In this document: positions 25,859-36,192 of the stretch, in pieces
Layout of the letters: every line of letters starts with the position of its first letter
Position numbering within the stretch: the first letter of the stretch is position 1
From: Elusimicrobiota bacterium
Lineage (GTDB): Bacteria; CG03; SLGR01
Direction of reading: 5' to 3'
Length of the DNA stretch: 64,000 nt
NCBI GenBank assembly: GCA_003553445.1
Contig: PWEK01000061.1
Location: 1-64,000, forward strand
Notes under the pieces: generated by a model
Databases searched by the model: none
Told to the model about the DNA's origin: nothing
What the model saw: the letters and a program-made list of their open reading frames with translations, nothing else
Translations under genes and position numbers: made by a program

Positions 25859-25935
25859 TGGTGGGCCCACCAGGACTCGAACCTGGGACAACCTGATTAT
25901 GAGTCAGGTGCTCTAACCAACTGAGCTATGGGCCC
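25859..25935 (-). tRNA. tRNA-Ile2 (anticodon CAT, lysidine type) or elongator tRNA-Met
   Basis: Cloverleaf with acceptor GGGCCCA/TGGGCCC, anticodon arm CCTGA-CTCATAA-TCAGG, T-arm CCAGGTTCGAGTCCTGG, and encoded CCA. The anticodon CAT is shared by Met and the TilS-modified Ile2 tRNA. The C4-G69 and C5-G68 acceptor pairs and the overall likeness to bacterial Ile2 sequences favour Ile2. An initiator tRNA is excluded because the 1-72 pair is G-C and the three G-C pairs at the base of the anticodon stem are missing. Confidence 0.92.
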
Positions 25936-25949
25936 GTAAATCTATATTA

Positions 25950-25977
25950 TTTTTATCTATTTTTTCAGTTATGTCAA
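25950..25977 (-). promoter_or_regulatory. Possible promoter for the tRNA pair
   Basis: TTGACA (25972-25977) is followed after 16 bases by TAAAAA (25950-25955), ending 14 bases before the mature 5' end of tRNA-Ile2. The -35 is perfect but the -10 matches at only four of six positions. It lies in the 71-base gap after the rpoD stop, so the tRNAs could be transcribed separately from rpoD. Confidence 0.4.
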
Positions 25978-26006
25978 TGATAAGCACGAAGAAAAGCTAA
26001 ATATTT

Positions 26007-27719
26007 CTATTCTTCCAGGTGCAGGTATTCACGTAACCGCTTGCTTCTGTTTGGATACTTGAGCTTTTTTAACGCCTTTGCCTCTATCTGCCTGACACGC
26101 TCCCTTGTTACACCGAAATATTTCCCTACTTCTTCAAGAGTTCTTGGATACCCGCCCTCCAAACCAAAACGAAGCTTTATGATTTTTGCCTCCCTTTCCT
26201 TTAGGGTACCCAAAACATTTTCAATTTCTTTCCTCCTTAAAGATTGCATCGTGGCATTATCCGGGGTCTGTCCCTCTCTGTCTTCTATGAAATCCTCAAG
26301 CCTGCTGTCCTCATCATCTCCTATCGGTGTATCCAGAGAAATAGGCTTCTGCCTTATTTCCATAATTCGTCTTATCTTATCCGGTTCTAAATCCAGCTCT
26401 TCAGAATACTCCTCAACAGTAGGGTTTCTGCCGTAATGCTGTCTCCATTTCCTTGATACCTTTGAAAGCTTATTCATAATTTCCTTCATATGAACCGGAA
26501 TCCTTATAGTGCGGGCCTGGTCCGCAATAGCCCTGTTAATAGACTGCCTTATCCACCATGTGGCATATGTCGAAAACTTAAAACCCTTTTTGTATTTAAA
26601 CTTATCAACCGCCTTCATCATACCTATGGAGCCTTCCTGTATTAAATCAAGAAGGGACAAATTTGGGTTGGTGTTCTTTTTAGCTATCGAAACCACCAGC
26701 CTGAGATTAGCTCTTACAAGAGTCATTTTACCTTCATTTATCTTCTGTTCATGCTCGTATACTTTCTTTATCGTTCTTCTGGCCCGCTCCAGGTTCATAT
26801 TAAGCCTTCTTGTATACCCGCTCATGCTAAGCTTAATGCCTTTTATTTCCTCTTTTAGTTCTTCTGCCCGTTCAGGGCTCAATCCGCTTTTTTCAATCAT
26901 ACCATCCGCCGTCAAGCGCCCCTTTCTGTAACGGGTGTGCAGCTTCTTTAAATCCTCATAAGAACATGAAATTCCGCTTAGCTTTCGCGACATTCTTCTG
27001 TCCAGCCTGTAAACGGGTTCAGCCTCATCTTTAAACTTCTCTATTATTTTTTTTATTACTGATTTTCTTAACTCAAGAGAAAGAACGGAATCCACAATTG
27101 CTTTTATTTCTTCTTCTATTTCTTCTCTAAGTTTATTCTTTTCCTTCTCGCTTATTCTGGTGTTTTTTAATTTATTTTCTCTACGGTGGATCTTTCTTTG
27201 ACGCCTTTTGACCTCATTATATACAGAGTTTACTTTTTCCCTCATCCTCCGCAGTATTTCATCTGTTTTCTTTCCCCTTTTCATAATGTCCCGCGGGGAA
27301 ATATTATCATTTTTCAGGTCTTCCGCTATTTTTTTAAACTCATCTATTCCAAGTGGTGTTCCCAGAATCAGCCTTACCAGAGCCTGTTCGTTTTCCTGTA
27401 TGTTTTTTGCCAGATACATCTCCTGCGTCCTTGTGAGAAGAGGCTCCTTACCCATTTCGCTCAAATACATCTTTATCGAATCTGTTGACGTCAGTGAGGG
27501 TGGCGGGGTCCTTTTTACGCCGGTTTCGTCTTTCCTGCTCTTCGCAATCTCTCTTTTTCTTTCATCAATTACATTTATATTTGCCGTTTCTATTTTATCA
27601 AAAAGCTCATCTACATCAGACGGCTCAAGATTCTCTTCATCAAGATGTTCGTTTATTTCCTGATAGGTTAACACCCCTTTTTTAACGCCCTTCGAAATTA
27701 GTTTTTCTATATCAGCCAA
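26007..27719 (-). CDS. rpoD: RNA polymerase primary sigma factor RpoD (sigma-70)
   Basis: Housekeeping sigma factor. 570 residues with all regions of a group 1 sigma: region 1.1-like N-terminus ([25 protein letters not shown]), region 1.2 ([21 protein letters not shown]), a non-conserved region of about 180 residues, region 2.3-2.4 ([19 protein letters not shown]), region 3, and region 4.2 ([20 protein letters not shown]). The predicted -35/-10 preference is the classical one, which agrees with the TTGACA-N17-TATAAT-like promoters seen here. It follows dnaG by 30 bases as in the conserved macromolecular-synthesis operon. Confidence 0.98.
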   Translation of the reverse strand: MADIEKLISKGVKKGVLTYQEINEHLDEENLEPSDVDELFDKIETANINVIDERKREIAKSRKDETGVKRTPPPSLTSTDSIKMYLSEMGKEPLLTRTQEMYLAKNIQENEQALVRLILGTPLGIDEFKKIAEDLKNDNISPRDIMKRGKKTDEILRRMREKVNSVYNEVKRRQRKIHRRENKLKNTRISEKEKNKLREEIEEEIKAIVDSVLSLELRKSVIKKIIEKFKDEAEPVYRLDRRMSRKLSGISCSYEDLKKLHTRYRKGRLTADGMIEKSGLSPERAEELKEEIKGIKLSMSGYTRRLNMNLERARRTIKKVYEHEQKINEGKMTLVRANLRLVVSIAKKNTNPNLSLLDLIQEGSIGMMKAVDKFKYKKGFKFSTYATWWIRQSINRAIADQARTIRIPVHMKEIMNKLSKVSRKWRQHYGRNPTVEEYSEELDLEPDKIRRIMEIRQKPISLDTPIGDDEDSRLEDFIEDREGQTPDNATMQSLRRKEIENVLGTLKEREAKIIKLRFGLEGGYPRTLEEVGKYFGVTRERVRQIEAKALKKLKYPNRSKRLREYLHLEE

Positions 27720-27749
27720 TATCTTCTCCTCCTCCTCTTAAATTTTTAT

Positions 27750-29498
27750 TTAATGTTTTCCTTTTCCTGTTTTTAATGCTTTTGCTATTTGCGAAAATTC
27801 CTTCTTTTTTTTCTCATCTACAGGCTTATTTAAATCGATTAATTTTTTTATTTCAAGCCCTATTTTATCATAATGTTCCTTAAGCCTGCAATCCCTTAAA
27901 ACCCCTGAAAGCTCCTCAAGATAGCTAACCGGATCCGATGTGTTCAATTCGCAAACAGTTAAACGCGAAAGAATCTTTCTCTCTTTTTCTTCCGCAGACG
28001 AAATCATCTTCTGAACATCACATGAAAAATTCTCTATATAATCCTTAAGCATTTTTGAGTACTTTCCTGTGGATGAGTATTCCATGTTTTTCAATGTCTC
28101 GTTTTCTTTGATTAATTCCGGTCGATAAATCAGTACGTGAAGAACCTCTCTGGCGGCCCTTTCTTTTCTTGATAAAATCTCCATCTCCGATTTTTCACGG
28201 ATAAACGATTTTCTTCCGGAGGAAATCCTGCTCATTTCAATCTTAAGCGCTTCTTCTGAAACACCCAGTCTTTCAGAAACCATTTTTACGGCTTCCTCCT
28301 TTTTTACAGGGTTAATTATTTTACTGATTACGGGGGCTATGTCTTCCGCAATTTTTGATTTCCTGACACCTTCTTCTTTAATCTCATTATGGTTTTCCAT
28401 GCTGTGTTCAAGCCTCCACTGAATCATTGACACTGAACCTTCCAACATTTCCATAAATATTTCTTTATTTTCTCTTATCACATCCTCCGGATCTTTACCT
28501 TCCGGAAGCACGCACACTCTCCCGGGAACATCGGATTCTAAAAGTATATCAATCCCTCTTGAAGCAGCCCTTCTGCCGGAAGCGTCGGAATCAAAAGCGA
28601 GAATCACCTCATCCGCCATATGTCTTATCCTCTTTACATGATCTTTTGTAAGGGAAGTGCCCAGCGCTGCCGTTGCCCATTTAACACCATATTGATGAGC
28701 TGCAACCACATCCATGTACCCTTCCAACACTATAATTTTTCTCTTCTCTCTAATATTTTTCTTAGCGTGATACAGCCCGTACATTAGTCTTCTTTTTTCA
28801 AAAACCCTGTTCTGTGCAGTGTTTAAATACTTCGGCTGTTCTCTATCATCGATACCCCTTCCTCCGAACCCAACAAACCTCCCCCTTTCATCTCTGATAG
28901 GGAATATTATTCTATATCTGAATTTGTCGTAAAAAACCCCTGATGTATTTTGCCCGACGAGATCGGCTTTTAAAAGAAGCTCTCCCTCCACGTTATCACT
29001 CAATGCTCTCTTTACCAGCTGATTACCCGGGGGAGCGTAACCTATCATAAACTCTTCTACTTGCTTCTTGGTCAATCCCCTATTTTTTAAGTACCGCAGG
29101 GCTCTCTTACCCTTCGCGCTTAATAGACACCTGTGATAAAAAGCCGCCGCCCGTTCATTAAGGTTTAGTATCTCCCGCCTGATTCTGTCTGATTTACCTC
29201 TTCCAGGGGACTCTTCTATCTTAATATGACTACGCTCTGCCAAGCGATGAAGTGCTTCAGGGAAACTAACTCCTTCCATCTTCATAATGAAATTAAATGC
29301 ATTTCCCGACTCCCCGCAACCGAAACAGTGGTATATCTGTTTTTGAGGTGATATCACAAAAGAAGGATCATTATCCGAATGAAAAGGACAGAGTGACTTG
29401 AAATTTGAACCGGCTTTTTTCAAAGACAAATATTCTTCAGCAAGAGCAACTATATCTGTTGACTCCCGTATTCTATCTATTGTTTCCTCTTTAACCAT
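27750..29498 (-). CDS. dnaG: DNA primase
   Basis: Synthesises RNA primers at the replication fork. 582 residues. CHC2 zinc finger with C37, H40, C58 and C61 (CPFH...CFGC), the RNA polymerase core with Toprim motifs VLEGYMDVVAAHQYG (catalytic Glu) and LAFDSDASGRRA (DxD), and a C-terminal helical region that binds DnaB. The start at 29498 overlaps the end of the Nif3-like gene by 8 nt. rpsU-dnaG-rpoD order is kept, with the Nif3-like gene inserted. Confidence 0.98.
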   Translation of the reverse strand: MVKEETIDRIRESTDIVALAEEYLSLKKAGSNFKSLCPFHSDNDPSFVISPQKQIYHCFGCGESGNAFNFIMKMEGVSFPEALHRLAERSHIKIEESPGRGKSDRIRREILNLNERAAAFYHRCLLSAKGKRALRYLKNRGLTKKQVEEFMIGYAPPGNQLVKRALSDNVEGELLLKADLVGQNTSGVFYDKFRYRIIFPIRDERGRFVGFGGRGIDDREQPKYLNTAQNRVFEKRRLMYGLYHAKKNIREKRKIIVLEGYMDVVAAHQYGVKWATAALGTSLTKDHVKRIRHMADEVILAFDSDASGRRAASRGIDILLESDVPGRVCVLPEGKDPEDVIRENKEIFMEMLEGSVSMIQWRLEHSMENHNEIKEEGVRKSKIAEDIAPVISKIINPVKKEEAVKMVSERLGVSEEALKIEMSRISSGRKSFIREKSEMEILSRKERAAREVLHVLIYRPELIKENETLKNMEYSSTGKYSKMLKDYIENFSCDVQKMISSAEEKERKILSRLTVCELNTSDPVSYLEELSGVLRDCRLKEHYDKIGLEIKKLIDLNKPVDEKKKKEFSQIAKALKTGKGKH

Positions 29499-30453
29499 CT
29501 CTTTTTATTCTTATAAATCCGCTGAACCCGGTAATTTCAATATTCCCGCGGGTTTTTATCAGCTTATCCAATAAAAGATTAAAACCAAGACTGTCCGAAG
29601 GAATATGCCCGGCAATTATAATGTTTATATTCTCTTTCTGAGCTTTTTTGTAATGCTTTTCGCTCATATGCATAGCAATAACCGTAGAAATCCCGCTGGA
29701 TACCAATTTTTCAAGTAAAACCGCATCATTTTCAGTTCCTCCGGTCATATCTACATAAACCTTTCCGCACCTGTTTTCAGGATTTCCGGCCAATATTTTC
29801 GGTGGAACCCCGTTTTTAGCGCCCTGTTCATACTCGGGAATCCCCATCAGAAAATCAACCGCATTTTTCAGGCGCAGGGGTTTTTCCTTGTCGAAACCCC
29901 TTTTAAGATAATCCGCCACCTGATTATCTGCAGGAGTATGAATGCTTAATGCCGGAATATTCAGAATTCTGGCGGCATCCTGGGCCTTGAAATGATTAAC
30001 AGCCGACACCTTTCTTGAAACCTCCCCCTTTCTCGAGCGCGTTATGTTATCAGCCGCAGCAACTGCAACGCCCGCATCTTCAAGCGCATCCGCCTGCAAG
30101 TCCATTACATCATAAAAATTTGAATATGCTCTTCCAAATGGATGATGGCTTATAACTACAGGCCTGCTGTCTTTTTTCCCGCTAACCCTGTCAACTAAAA
30201 GCAGTTCCGATGTATCCACATCTATCCCTACCCAGGCATGGTTTACCTCTTCATCAGATTTTCCATGTATAATCCTGGTGTCAGAATACGGATTGCTCAG
30301 TGATTCGGTGTCAAAAACTCTTTTTTCCACCCCTTTTAATTTTTCATATTCGGTTTTGCGACCCTCAAGCTGCCTTTTAATTTCTTCAATTTCCCTGGGG
30401 TCTTTCCGCATTCCCTGCTCTATTGCAAACTCTAAAATATCCTTCAGCTTCAT
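29491..30453 (-). CDS. NIF3-like (YbgI/DUF34 family) metal-binding protein
   Basis: 320-residue protein with the NIF3/DUF34 features: a central GIDVDTSELLLVDRV strand, VVISHHPFGRAYSN (metal-binding histidines), a long insert with VNHFKAQDAARILNIPALSIHTPADN (HTPAD is a family motif), and the C-terminal AGHIPSDSLGFNLLL block. The family binds two metal ions; proposed roles include GTP cyclohydrolase-like or metal-insertase activity, but none is firmly shown. The N-terminal 75 residues are an extra helical extension relative to E. coli YbgI. ATG 30453 follows GGAG. It lies between rpsU and dnaG. Confidence 0.85.
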   Translation of the reverse strand: MKLKDILEFAIEQGMRKDPREIEEIKRQLEGRKTEYEKLKGVEKRVFDTESLSNPYSDTRIIHGKSDEEVNHAWVGIDVDTSELLLVDRVSGKKDSRPVVISHHPFGRAYSNFYDVMDLQADALEDAGVAVAAADNITRSRKGEVSRKVSAVNHFKAQDAARILNIPALSIHTPADNQVADYLKRGFDKEKPLRLKNAVDFLMGIPEYEQGAKNGVPPKILAGNPENRCGKVYVDMTGGTENDAVLLEKLVSSGISTVIAMHMSEKHYKKAQKENINIIIAGHIPSDSLGFNLLLDKLIKTRGNIEITGFSGFIRIKRDG

Positions 30454-30505
30454 TTTCTATCTCCTGCGGTCATGCCGCCAGACTATTATTTTTCCAGAGA
30501 ATCTC

Positions 30506-30748
30506 TTATCCCTGTCTTTTTTTTGTTTTTAATCTTTTATGCTTTATATTCTCTTTATGACGATCCTTTATCTTTCTTCTTTTTTCCCTTGACTTTTCTA
30601 TATTTCTGTTCTCACTTGGAGAAATATAGAATCTTCTCTTTTTCAACTCATTCTTTATGCCTGCCTTGTTGCAGGCTCTCCTGAATCTCTTTAACAATGA
30701 ATTTACAGATTCACTATCCCTCTTTCTCACTACTGGACCTTTTCCCAT
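30506..30748 (-). CDS. rpsU: 30S ribosomal protein S21
   Basis: Small-subunit protein near the 3' end of 16S rRNA. 80 residues when started at ATG 30748, which has a good AGGTGA Shine-Dalgarno; the ORF track's start at 30874 would overlap hinT and adds unrelated sequence. The typical pattern GPVVRKRDSESVNSLLKRFRRA is followed by the KRRFYISPSENR segment and a very basic lysine/arginine tail of about 30 residues. It opens the rpsU-dnaG-rpoD operon, as in E. coli. Confidence 0.96.
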   Translation of the reverse strand: MGKGPVVRKRDSESVNSLLKRFRRACNKAGIKNELKKRRFYISPSENRNIEKSREKRRKIKDRHKENIKHKRLKTKKRQG

Positions 30749-30791
30749 TATATACTCACCTATCCTTTCTTTTCTGTTATAGGTTTCCATT

Positions 30792-31148
30792 CTACCCCGG
30801 AGGCCACTGCATTTTCCTGCCTCCCAGCAGATGAAAATGAAGATGTCCAACCTCCTGACCTCCATCACTACCACAATTTATTACAACCCGGTATCCTGTC
30901 TTTTCTATGTCTTTTTCCAGGGCCATTTTCTTTACAACACTAAAACACTCCGCCGCAATCTCTTTCGGGGCCTCATTCATGTCTCTGTAATGTTTTTTAG
31001 GAACAACCAGAACATGCACATCCGCCTGTGGGTTTACATCATTAAATGCAACTGCCTGGTCTCCGGAGTACAGCATCTCCGTATTCATTTCTCCGGCTGC
31101 TATTTTGCAGAATAAACAATTCTCTTTTTCTGATTTTTCATCATTCAT
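30792..31148 (-). CDS. hinT: HIT-family nucleotide hydrolase (HinT-like)
   Basis: Histidine-triad protein of 118 residues; family members hydrolyse purine nucleoside phosphoramidates such as AMP-lysine. The zinc-type N-terminal CLFCKIAAGE motif (residues 11-20), VLVVPKKHYRDM near 47, and the catalytic HLHFHLLGG (H102, H104, H106) are present. The ATG follows GAGG eleven bases upstream. The gene lies 43 bases before rpsU and appears to be the first gene of the unit read from the promoter at 31181-31210. Confidence 0.95.
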   Translation of the reverse strand: MNDEKSEKENCLFCKIAAGEMNTEMLYSGDQAVAFNDVNPQADVHVLVVPKKHYRDMNEAPKEIAAECFSVVKKMALEKDIEKTGYRVVINCGSDGGQEVGHLHFHLLGGRKMQWPPG

Positions 31149-31180
31149 ATTTTAAATATCCTCAATTTTTTCTGAAGCGG

Positions 31181-31210
31181 ATTATATTACTTTCATCACC
31201 GGTTTTTCTA
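31181..31210 (-). promoter_or_regulatory. Possible promoter of the hinT-rpsU-dnaG-rpoD unit
   Basis: A perfect -10 TATAAT (31181-31186) lies in the 81-base gap between mtaB and hinT. With an 18-base spacer the -35 would be TAGAAA, a four-of-six match. The predicted start leaves a leader of roughly 25-30 bases to the hinT ATG. The -10 is convincing, the -35 is weak. Confidence 0.45.
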
Positions 31211-31229
31211 TTTTATTAATAATTGATTT

Positions 31230-32408
31230 TTATTCAAGGTATCCGGTAAGGCATTTATCGGTAAAACCGCTTATCCTCACATCCGCATGTTTTCCATAAA
31301 AAGAAGGACTGCCCTTTATCTTTACCGGAAGGGATTCTCTAGTATATCCGGATTTTCCATTCTCAAGAATCACCTCCGCTTTTTTTCCTACCCACTCCCT
31401 GAAATTCTTTAACCTTTCTTCATGGGCGGCCTCCTGAATTCTTCTGACTCGATAGTTCTTTATATTTTGCATGACCCTTCCACCCATTTTATAAGCAGGT
31501 GTATTATTCCTAGGAGAAAAGGGGAAGACGTGGACCTTTACGGGAGATACATCTTTAATAAAACCTATTGTCTTATTAAAATCCTCGCAAGTCTCCCCCG
31601 GAAAACCCGCTATTAAATCAAAAGAAAAAACCGCATTTTCCACATTAATCTTTATATCATCTATTATACGCCTTATCATCACTATGCTGTAGTTGCGGTT
31701 CATCCTCTTTAAGACACTGTCGGATGCGCTCTGTATTGGAAAATGAAAATGAGGGCAGAACCTGTCATCCTCTTCTAAAAGCTCTATTATATTTTTTCTA
31801 AGACAAAGGGGATGTATAGAGCTGAAACGCCACCGTAAGTCCCCTTTTAATCTGACCATTTTTTTAACAAGCTCATCTAAATATCCATATTCCTTGAAGT
31901 TTGTAGCGCATAAAACTATTTCAGGATGTTTTTGAGATACCTTCTTGATCTCTTTAATTACAGTTTCCGGCTTTTTTTTAAAAAACGGCCTTTTTAATTT
32001 CCATATAGAGCAATAGGAACAACCGCCCGAGCATCCTTGCTGAACCTTGATAAAGGCCCTTGTATGATCATAAAACTGCCTTATGCACCTGGAGGGATTG
32101 TCCAGCCAGAGAAAGCTCTTAGCCGTCTCCGCCCCGGACTTATGGTACACAGAAGAACTTTTTCTTACAGAACATCCCGTTGCCATTATTTCCTTATTGG
32201 GAAACTCTCTTTTTGTCCGACGAATATATTTTAATGCTTTCTTATCCGCTTTTTTGGTTACCGAACAAGTATTTACCAGAACTATATCAGCATCCGGCAA
32301 ACCTGAAAACACATGCCCCATGGATTGAAGAGCTTCGCGAATCAGTCTGGAATCATACTGATTAACCTTACATCCAAAATCTTTAATATGAAATTTTGTT
32401 CTTTCCAT
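31230..32408 (-). CDS. mtaB: tRNA t6A37 methylthiotransferase MtaB
   Basis: Radical-SAM enzyme that adds a methylthio group to t6A37 in tRNAs reading ANN codons. 392 residues. The N-terminal UPF0004 domain carries cluster cysteines C13, C48 and C79 with the MtaB-type GCKVNQYDS; the radical-SAM motif is C126-x3-C130-x2-C133 (CSGGCSYC); the C-terminus has a TRAM-like domain (GKKAEVILENGKSGYTRESLPVKI in parts). The GCKVNQ motif separates MtaB from MiaB and RimO. It directly follows rsmE, an order common in Firmicutes-like dnaK loci. Confidence 0.93.
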   Translation of the reverse strand: MERTKFHIKDFGCKVNQYDSRLIREALQSMGHVFSGLPDADIVLVNTCSVTKKADKKALKYIRRTKREFPNKEIMATGCSVRKSSSVYHKSGAETAKSFLWLDNPSRCIRQFYDHTRAFIKVQQGCSGGCSYCSIWKLKRPFFKKKPETVIKEIKKVSQKHPEIVLCATNFKEYGYLDELVKKMVRLKGDLRWRFSSIHPLCLRKNIIELLEEDDRFCPHFHFPIQSASDSVLKRMNRNYSIVMIRRIIDDIKINVENAVFSFDLIAGFPGETCEDFNKTIGFIKDVSPVKVHVFPFSPRNNTPAYKMGGRVMQNIKNYRVRRIQEAAHEERLKNFREWVGKKAEVILENGKSGYTRESLPVKIKGSPSFYGKHADVRISGFTDKCLTGYLE

Positions 32409-33125
32409 TTACTTTAAAAGAGCAACTGAGCTTGCGGCTATACATGCAGTTTCCACATCCATCACAAGACTTCCTAGAGTACGGCGTTTTAATCCCGCTC
32501 TGTCAGCTTTTTCAACCTCATCAGGATTTAACCCTCCCTCGGGGCCTATAAAAAGAGCTGCGGGACTCTTTACTTCTTCATGCTTCAAGCATTTTTTATT
32601 CTTTTCATTTTCCCAGAATATTATTCCTGTTTCATAGGAGCTTTCACTGTAGTGCTTTAGCGCCTCATCAAAACTCATTATATCGCTGACTACGGGAATT
32701 TCAGCCCGGCCGGATATTTCCGCCGCATGAGAAGCCTTTTTCATGCTTCTTCTGAAAAATTTACTTTTTGACCTGATGGGAATTTTTTCAGTACGCTCAG
32801 TTACAATTGGAACAAACCGGGAAACCCCTACCTGAGTGCATCTAAAAACCACCTCTTCAAACTTGTTCCTTTTCGGAACTGAAACAAATAATGTTAAATC
32901 CTTAGATGGTTTCGGAGGAGTGGGGTTTTCTTTAGTTATTTCAATCTTATGCTCATTATCCTTTATAAAAACAACCCTTGCTGTAAATTCTTTTGCATCC
33001 GCATCCCCCACGGTTATCATGTCGCCTTTTTTTACCTTAAGAACCTTCAGGTGATGACTGTTATCACTGTCAATTTTGCAAACCTTACCCTTGTAAAGCG
33101 AATCCCTCAAAAATATTTTTTTCAT
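32409..33125 (-). CDS. rsmE: 16S rRNA (uridine-1498 N3) methyltransferase
   Basis: SPOUT-class methyltransferase that modifies U1498 of 16S rRNA. 238 residues. N-terminal PUA-like part ([18 protein letters not shown]), then the knot domain with [26 protein letters not shown], the SAM-binding [16 protein letters not shown] near 192 and [12 protein letters not shown] at the end. The last motif usually reads LGxRILRxETA; here the RILR part is VMDV, a small deviation. It overlaps dnaJ by four bases and mtaB follows directly. Confidence 0.94.
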   Translation of the reverse strand: MKKIFLRDSLYKGKVCKIDSDNSHHLKVLKVKKGDMITVGDADAKEFTARVVFIKDNEHKIEITKENPTPPKPSKDLTLFVSVPKRNKFEEVVFRCTQVGVSRFVPIVTERTEKIPIRSKSKFFRRSMKKASHAAEISGRAEIPVVSDIMSFDEALKHYSESSYETGIIFWENEKNKKCLKHEEVKSPAALFIGPEGGLNPDEVEKADRAGLKRRTLGSLVMDVETACIAASSVALLK

Positions 33126-34225
33126 TCAAACAGTTTATTCCACCAGGACGAATTATGGTTGTCGCTGTCTTTGGTAAGCTCAGCATATTTTTTCAATGCC
33201 TCTTTCTGCTGTTTATTAAGCTTTTTGGGGGTTATCAATTTCACTTCAACAAAAAGGTCACCCTTGCCGTAGCTGTTTATGTTGGGCATCCCCTCCCCTT
33301 TCAGCCGTAACTTTGTGCCGGACTGTATGCCTGAAGGCACTTTTACTGTTTTTGTTCCATTTAAAGTTTTTATCTTCTTTGATGTGCCTAAAACCGCCTC
33401 AGGGAAAGAAACCGGAACCCTTGTATAAAGATTGTTCCCATCTCTTCTTATTGATTCATGCGGCTTTACCTTTATCTCCACAAAAATATCCCCTCGCGGG
33501 CCATTGTATCTTCCGGCATTTCCCTGCCCTCTCAACCTGAGGGTTGAACCGTCATGAACACCTGGAGGGATTTTAACTGAAATGGAATCTTTGTTTGCCT
33601 GAAGGCCTGTGCCCCTGCAATCTGAGCACGGGTTGGTATTAGCCTGGCCTTTTCCCCCGCACCGGGGACAGCTCTGGCTTATTTTAAAGAAACCGCCTCC
33701 TCTGGATACAGCCCCGGTTCCCTTGCATGTGGAACAGGTGGTGAAATCACCGCCCCTACCTCCGCAGGCCTCACAGGGATCCTGCCTTAAAACCTTTAGC
33801 TTTACCTTTTTTCCCTCTGCAGCCTCCTGAAGGGTTATTTCAGCCTTCAGCTTTAAAGAACTTCCTCTATATACCTTTTCCCTGGTTTTTGCGCCGGAGC
33901 GTCCTGATGCCCCTCCAAAAAACTGATCAAAAATATCCGAAAAATCACTGAACCCGCCGGCTTCAAACCCGCCGAATCCGCCAGCCCCGGCGCCGGAGCC
34001 CATATCAGCGCCCTGTTTTCCAAAGCGGTCATAATTTTTTCTCTTGCCCTCATCGCTGAGAACTTCATATGCCTCGTTTATTTCCTTGAACTTCTCCTGG
34101 GCTTCTTTATCTCCCTTTGTTCTATCAGGATGATACTTTAATGCCAGTTTCCGGTATGCCTTGCGTATTTCTTCCTGCGATGCATCCTTGCCGACGCCCA
34201 GAATTTCATAATAATCTTGAGACAA
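33122..34225 (-). CDS. dnaJ: Chaperone protein DnaJ
   Basis: Type I Hsp40 co-chaperone of DnaK. 367 residues: J domain with HPD ([10 protein letters not shown]) near residue 32, a G/F-rich linker ([17 protein letters not shown]), four CxxCxGxG zinc-finger repeats ([32 protein letters not shown]) between about 145 and 210, and the C-terminal substrate-binding domains. Complete. The gene starts five bases after the dnaK stop. dnaJ-rsmE-mtaB order is conserved in many phyla, here without prmA. Confidence 0.98.
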   Translation of the reverse strand: MSQDYYEILGVGKDASQEEIRKAYRKLALKYHPDRTKGDKEAQEKFKEINEAYEVLSDEGKRKNYDRFGKQGADMGSGAGAGGFGGFEAGGFSDFSDIFDQFFGGASGRSGAKTREKVYRGSSLKLKAEITLQEAAEGKKVKLKVLRQDPCEACGGRGGDFTTCSTCKGTGAVSRGGGFFKISQSCPRCGGKGQANTNPCSDCRGTGLQANKDSISVKIPPGVHDGSTLRLRGQGNAGRYNGPRGDIFVEIKVKPHESIRRDGNNLYTRVPVSFPEAVLGTSKKIKTLNGTKTVKVPSGIQSGTKLRLKGEGMPNINSYGKGDLFVEVKLITPKKLNKQQKEALKKYAELTKDSDNHNSSWWNKLFE

Positions 34226-34230
34226 TTAAA

Positions 34231-36171
34231 TTACTCTTTCTTTTCTTCGTCTTCAACTTCGTATTCCGCATCAACAACATCTTCATCATCCTGCTGCTGG
34301 TTCTGCTGCTGAGAATCTGCATCCTGCTTTTGAGACTGTTCTCCGGCTTCCTGCTGTTGGGACTGCTGGTAAATATACTGTGCCAATTTCTGTGACTTTT
34401 CAGTAAGTTCGCTGGCGGCCTTTTCAAGTTCAGACTTGTCCTGTGACTCCAGTTTTCCCTTGGATTCCGACAGAGCAGACTCTATTTCATCTTTTATTTT
34501 CTTGTCAACCTTATCTCCGTGCTCTTTCAATGATTTTTCAACAGAATATATTGTTGACTCGAGCTTGTTCCTTGATTCAATGAGCTCCTTTTTCTCCATA
34601 TCCTCCTGCTCATGCTCCTTGGCTTCTTTTATCAGCTCCTCAACCTCTTCTTCAGAAAGACCGCTTGAAGCTTTTATCGTTATGGACTGTTCTTTGCCTG
34701 TACCCTTGTCCTTTGCAGATACATGTATTATGCCGTCGGCATCTATATCAAAAGTAACATCAATCTGCGGAACTCCCCTCGGCGCAGGCGGAATCCCCGT
34801 CAGTTCAAACTGCCCCAGCGATTTATTATCCTTTGCCATCTTCCTTTCCCCCTGAAGCACGTGCACAGTAACCGCCGGCTGATTATCAGCTGCCGTACTG
34901 AATGTTTTCGTCTTTTTAGTTGGTATGGTGGTATTTCTCTCAATAAGAGGGGTCATCACCCCTCCCAGTGTTTCTATTCCGAGAGTAAGGGGCGTTACAT
35001 CAAGCAGAAGAACATCCTTTACTTCACCTCCCAGCACACCGGCCTGTATAGCCGCCCCGGAAGCCACAACCTCATCAGGGTTAATTCCCTTGTGGGGTTC
35101 CCTTCCGAATAGTTCCTTCACTTTTTTCTGAACAAGCGGCATTCTAGTCATTCCGCCAACAAGGACAACTTCGTTTATGTCTGATGAAGATAAACCTGCA
35201 TCGCTTAAGGCTTTCTTACATGGCCCAACTGTTTTATCTACAAGATCGCCGACCAGAGACTCAAGCTTAGCCCTTGAAAGAGTCATGCTGAGATGTTTCG
35301 GCCCTGTTTGATCCGCGGTAATATAAGGAAGATTAATTTCCGTCTTGTTTGTGGTTGACAGTTCGCATTTAGCTTTTTCAGCTGCCTCCTTCAGGCGCTG
35401 CATTGCCTGATTGTCTCCGGCTAAATCAACTCCCTCCTGTTTTTTGTATTCCTCATAAATCCAGTTTATTATTCTCTGGTCAAAATCATCCCCGCCCAGA
35501 TGAGTATCCCCGTTTGTGGATTTAACTTCTATTATGTTTGATTCCTCTTCCTTCTCTCCTTTTAAAATTGATATATCAAAAGTTCCGCCGCCAAGGTCAA
35601 ATACGGCTATTGTTATATTCTTCTTCTTCTGCAGGCCGTAAGCCAGTGCAGCAGCTGTAGGCTCGTTAATTATCCTCTTGACCTCAAGCCCCGCAATTTT
35701 TCCGGCCTCTTTTGTAGCCTTTCGCTGAGAATCATTAAAATAAGCGGGGACAGTTATTACAGCTTCTGTGATTTTTGAACCTGTATATTCCTCTGCATCC
35801 CTTCTCATTTTCTGCAGAATTTTCGCCGATATTTCAGGCGGGGAATATTCCCTTCCCTTTATCTTTATGCGCACATCCCCGTTCGGAGCTGAACTGAGCT
35901 CATAAGGAACGTGTTTTTTATCCTCTGCTATAGCCGAAGTGTTTAATTTTCTCCCCATGAACCTCTTAACGGAAAAGACCGTATTTTTTGAATTTGTTAT
36001 GGCCTGTCTTTTGGCAACCTGTCCCACAAGCTCTTCCCCGTCTTTTGTGAACGCTACTACAGATGGGGTCGTTCTGTTGCCCTCGGCATTTGATATAATC
36101 TCGGGTTTCCCCGCTTCTATAACCGCCATACATGAATTTGTTGTTCCTAAATCAATTCCTAATATTGCCAT
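34231..36171 (-). CDS. dnaK: Chaperone protein DnaK (Hsp70)
   Basis: ATP-dependent chaperone. 646 residues: N-terminal actin-like ATPase ([13 protein letters not shown] at 4-16, [12 protein letters not shown] near 195, [10 protein letters not shown] near 335), linker [16 protein letters not shown] near 388, beta-sandwich substrate domain, helical lid and a glutamine-rich tail of about 35 residues ending EVEDEEKKE. The tail, with runs of Q ([20 protein letters not shown]), is typical of bacterial DnaK though longer in Q than most. Lies between grpE and dnaJ. Confidence 0.99.
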   Translation of the reverse strand: MAILGIDLGTTNSCMAVIEAGKPEIISNAEGNRTTPSVVAFTKDGEELVGQVAKRQAITNSKNTVFSVKRFMGRKLNTSAIAEDKKHVPYELSSAPNGDVRIKIKGREYSPPEISAKILQKMRRDAEEYTGSKITEAVITVPAYFNDSQRKATKEAGKIAGLEVKRIINEPTAAALAYGLQKKKNITIAVFDLGGGTFDISILKGEKEEESNIIEVKSTNGDTHLGGDDFDQRIINWIYEEYKKQEGVDLAGDNQAMQRLKEAAEKAKCELSTTNKTEINLPYITADQTGPKHLSMTLSRAKLESLVGDLVDKTVGPCKKALSDAGLSSSDINEVVLVGGMTRMPLVQKKVKELFGREPHKGINPDEVVASGAAIQAGVLGGEVKDVLLLDVTPLTLGIETLGGVMTPLIERNTTIPTKKTKTFSTAADNQPAVTVHVLQGERKMAKDNKSLGQFELTGIPPAPRGVPQIDVTFDIDADGIIHVSAKDKGTGKEQSITIKASSGLSEEEVEELIKEAKEHEQEDMEKKELIESRNKLESTIYSVEKSLKEHGDKVDKKIKDEIESALSESKGKLESQDKSELEKAASELTEKSQKLAQYIYQQSQQQEAGEQSQKQDADSQQQNQQQDDEDVVDAEYEVEDEEKKE

Positions 36172-36192
36172 AATCTATTACCTCCTGTTTAC

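Noticed and set aside
25859-25935. Elongator tRNA-Met as the first reading of the CAT anticodon
   Set aside because: The acceptor stem fits bacterial tRNA-Ile2 better; kept as the alternative name only. TilS dependence cannot be shown from this window.
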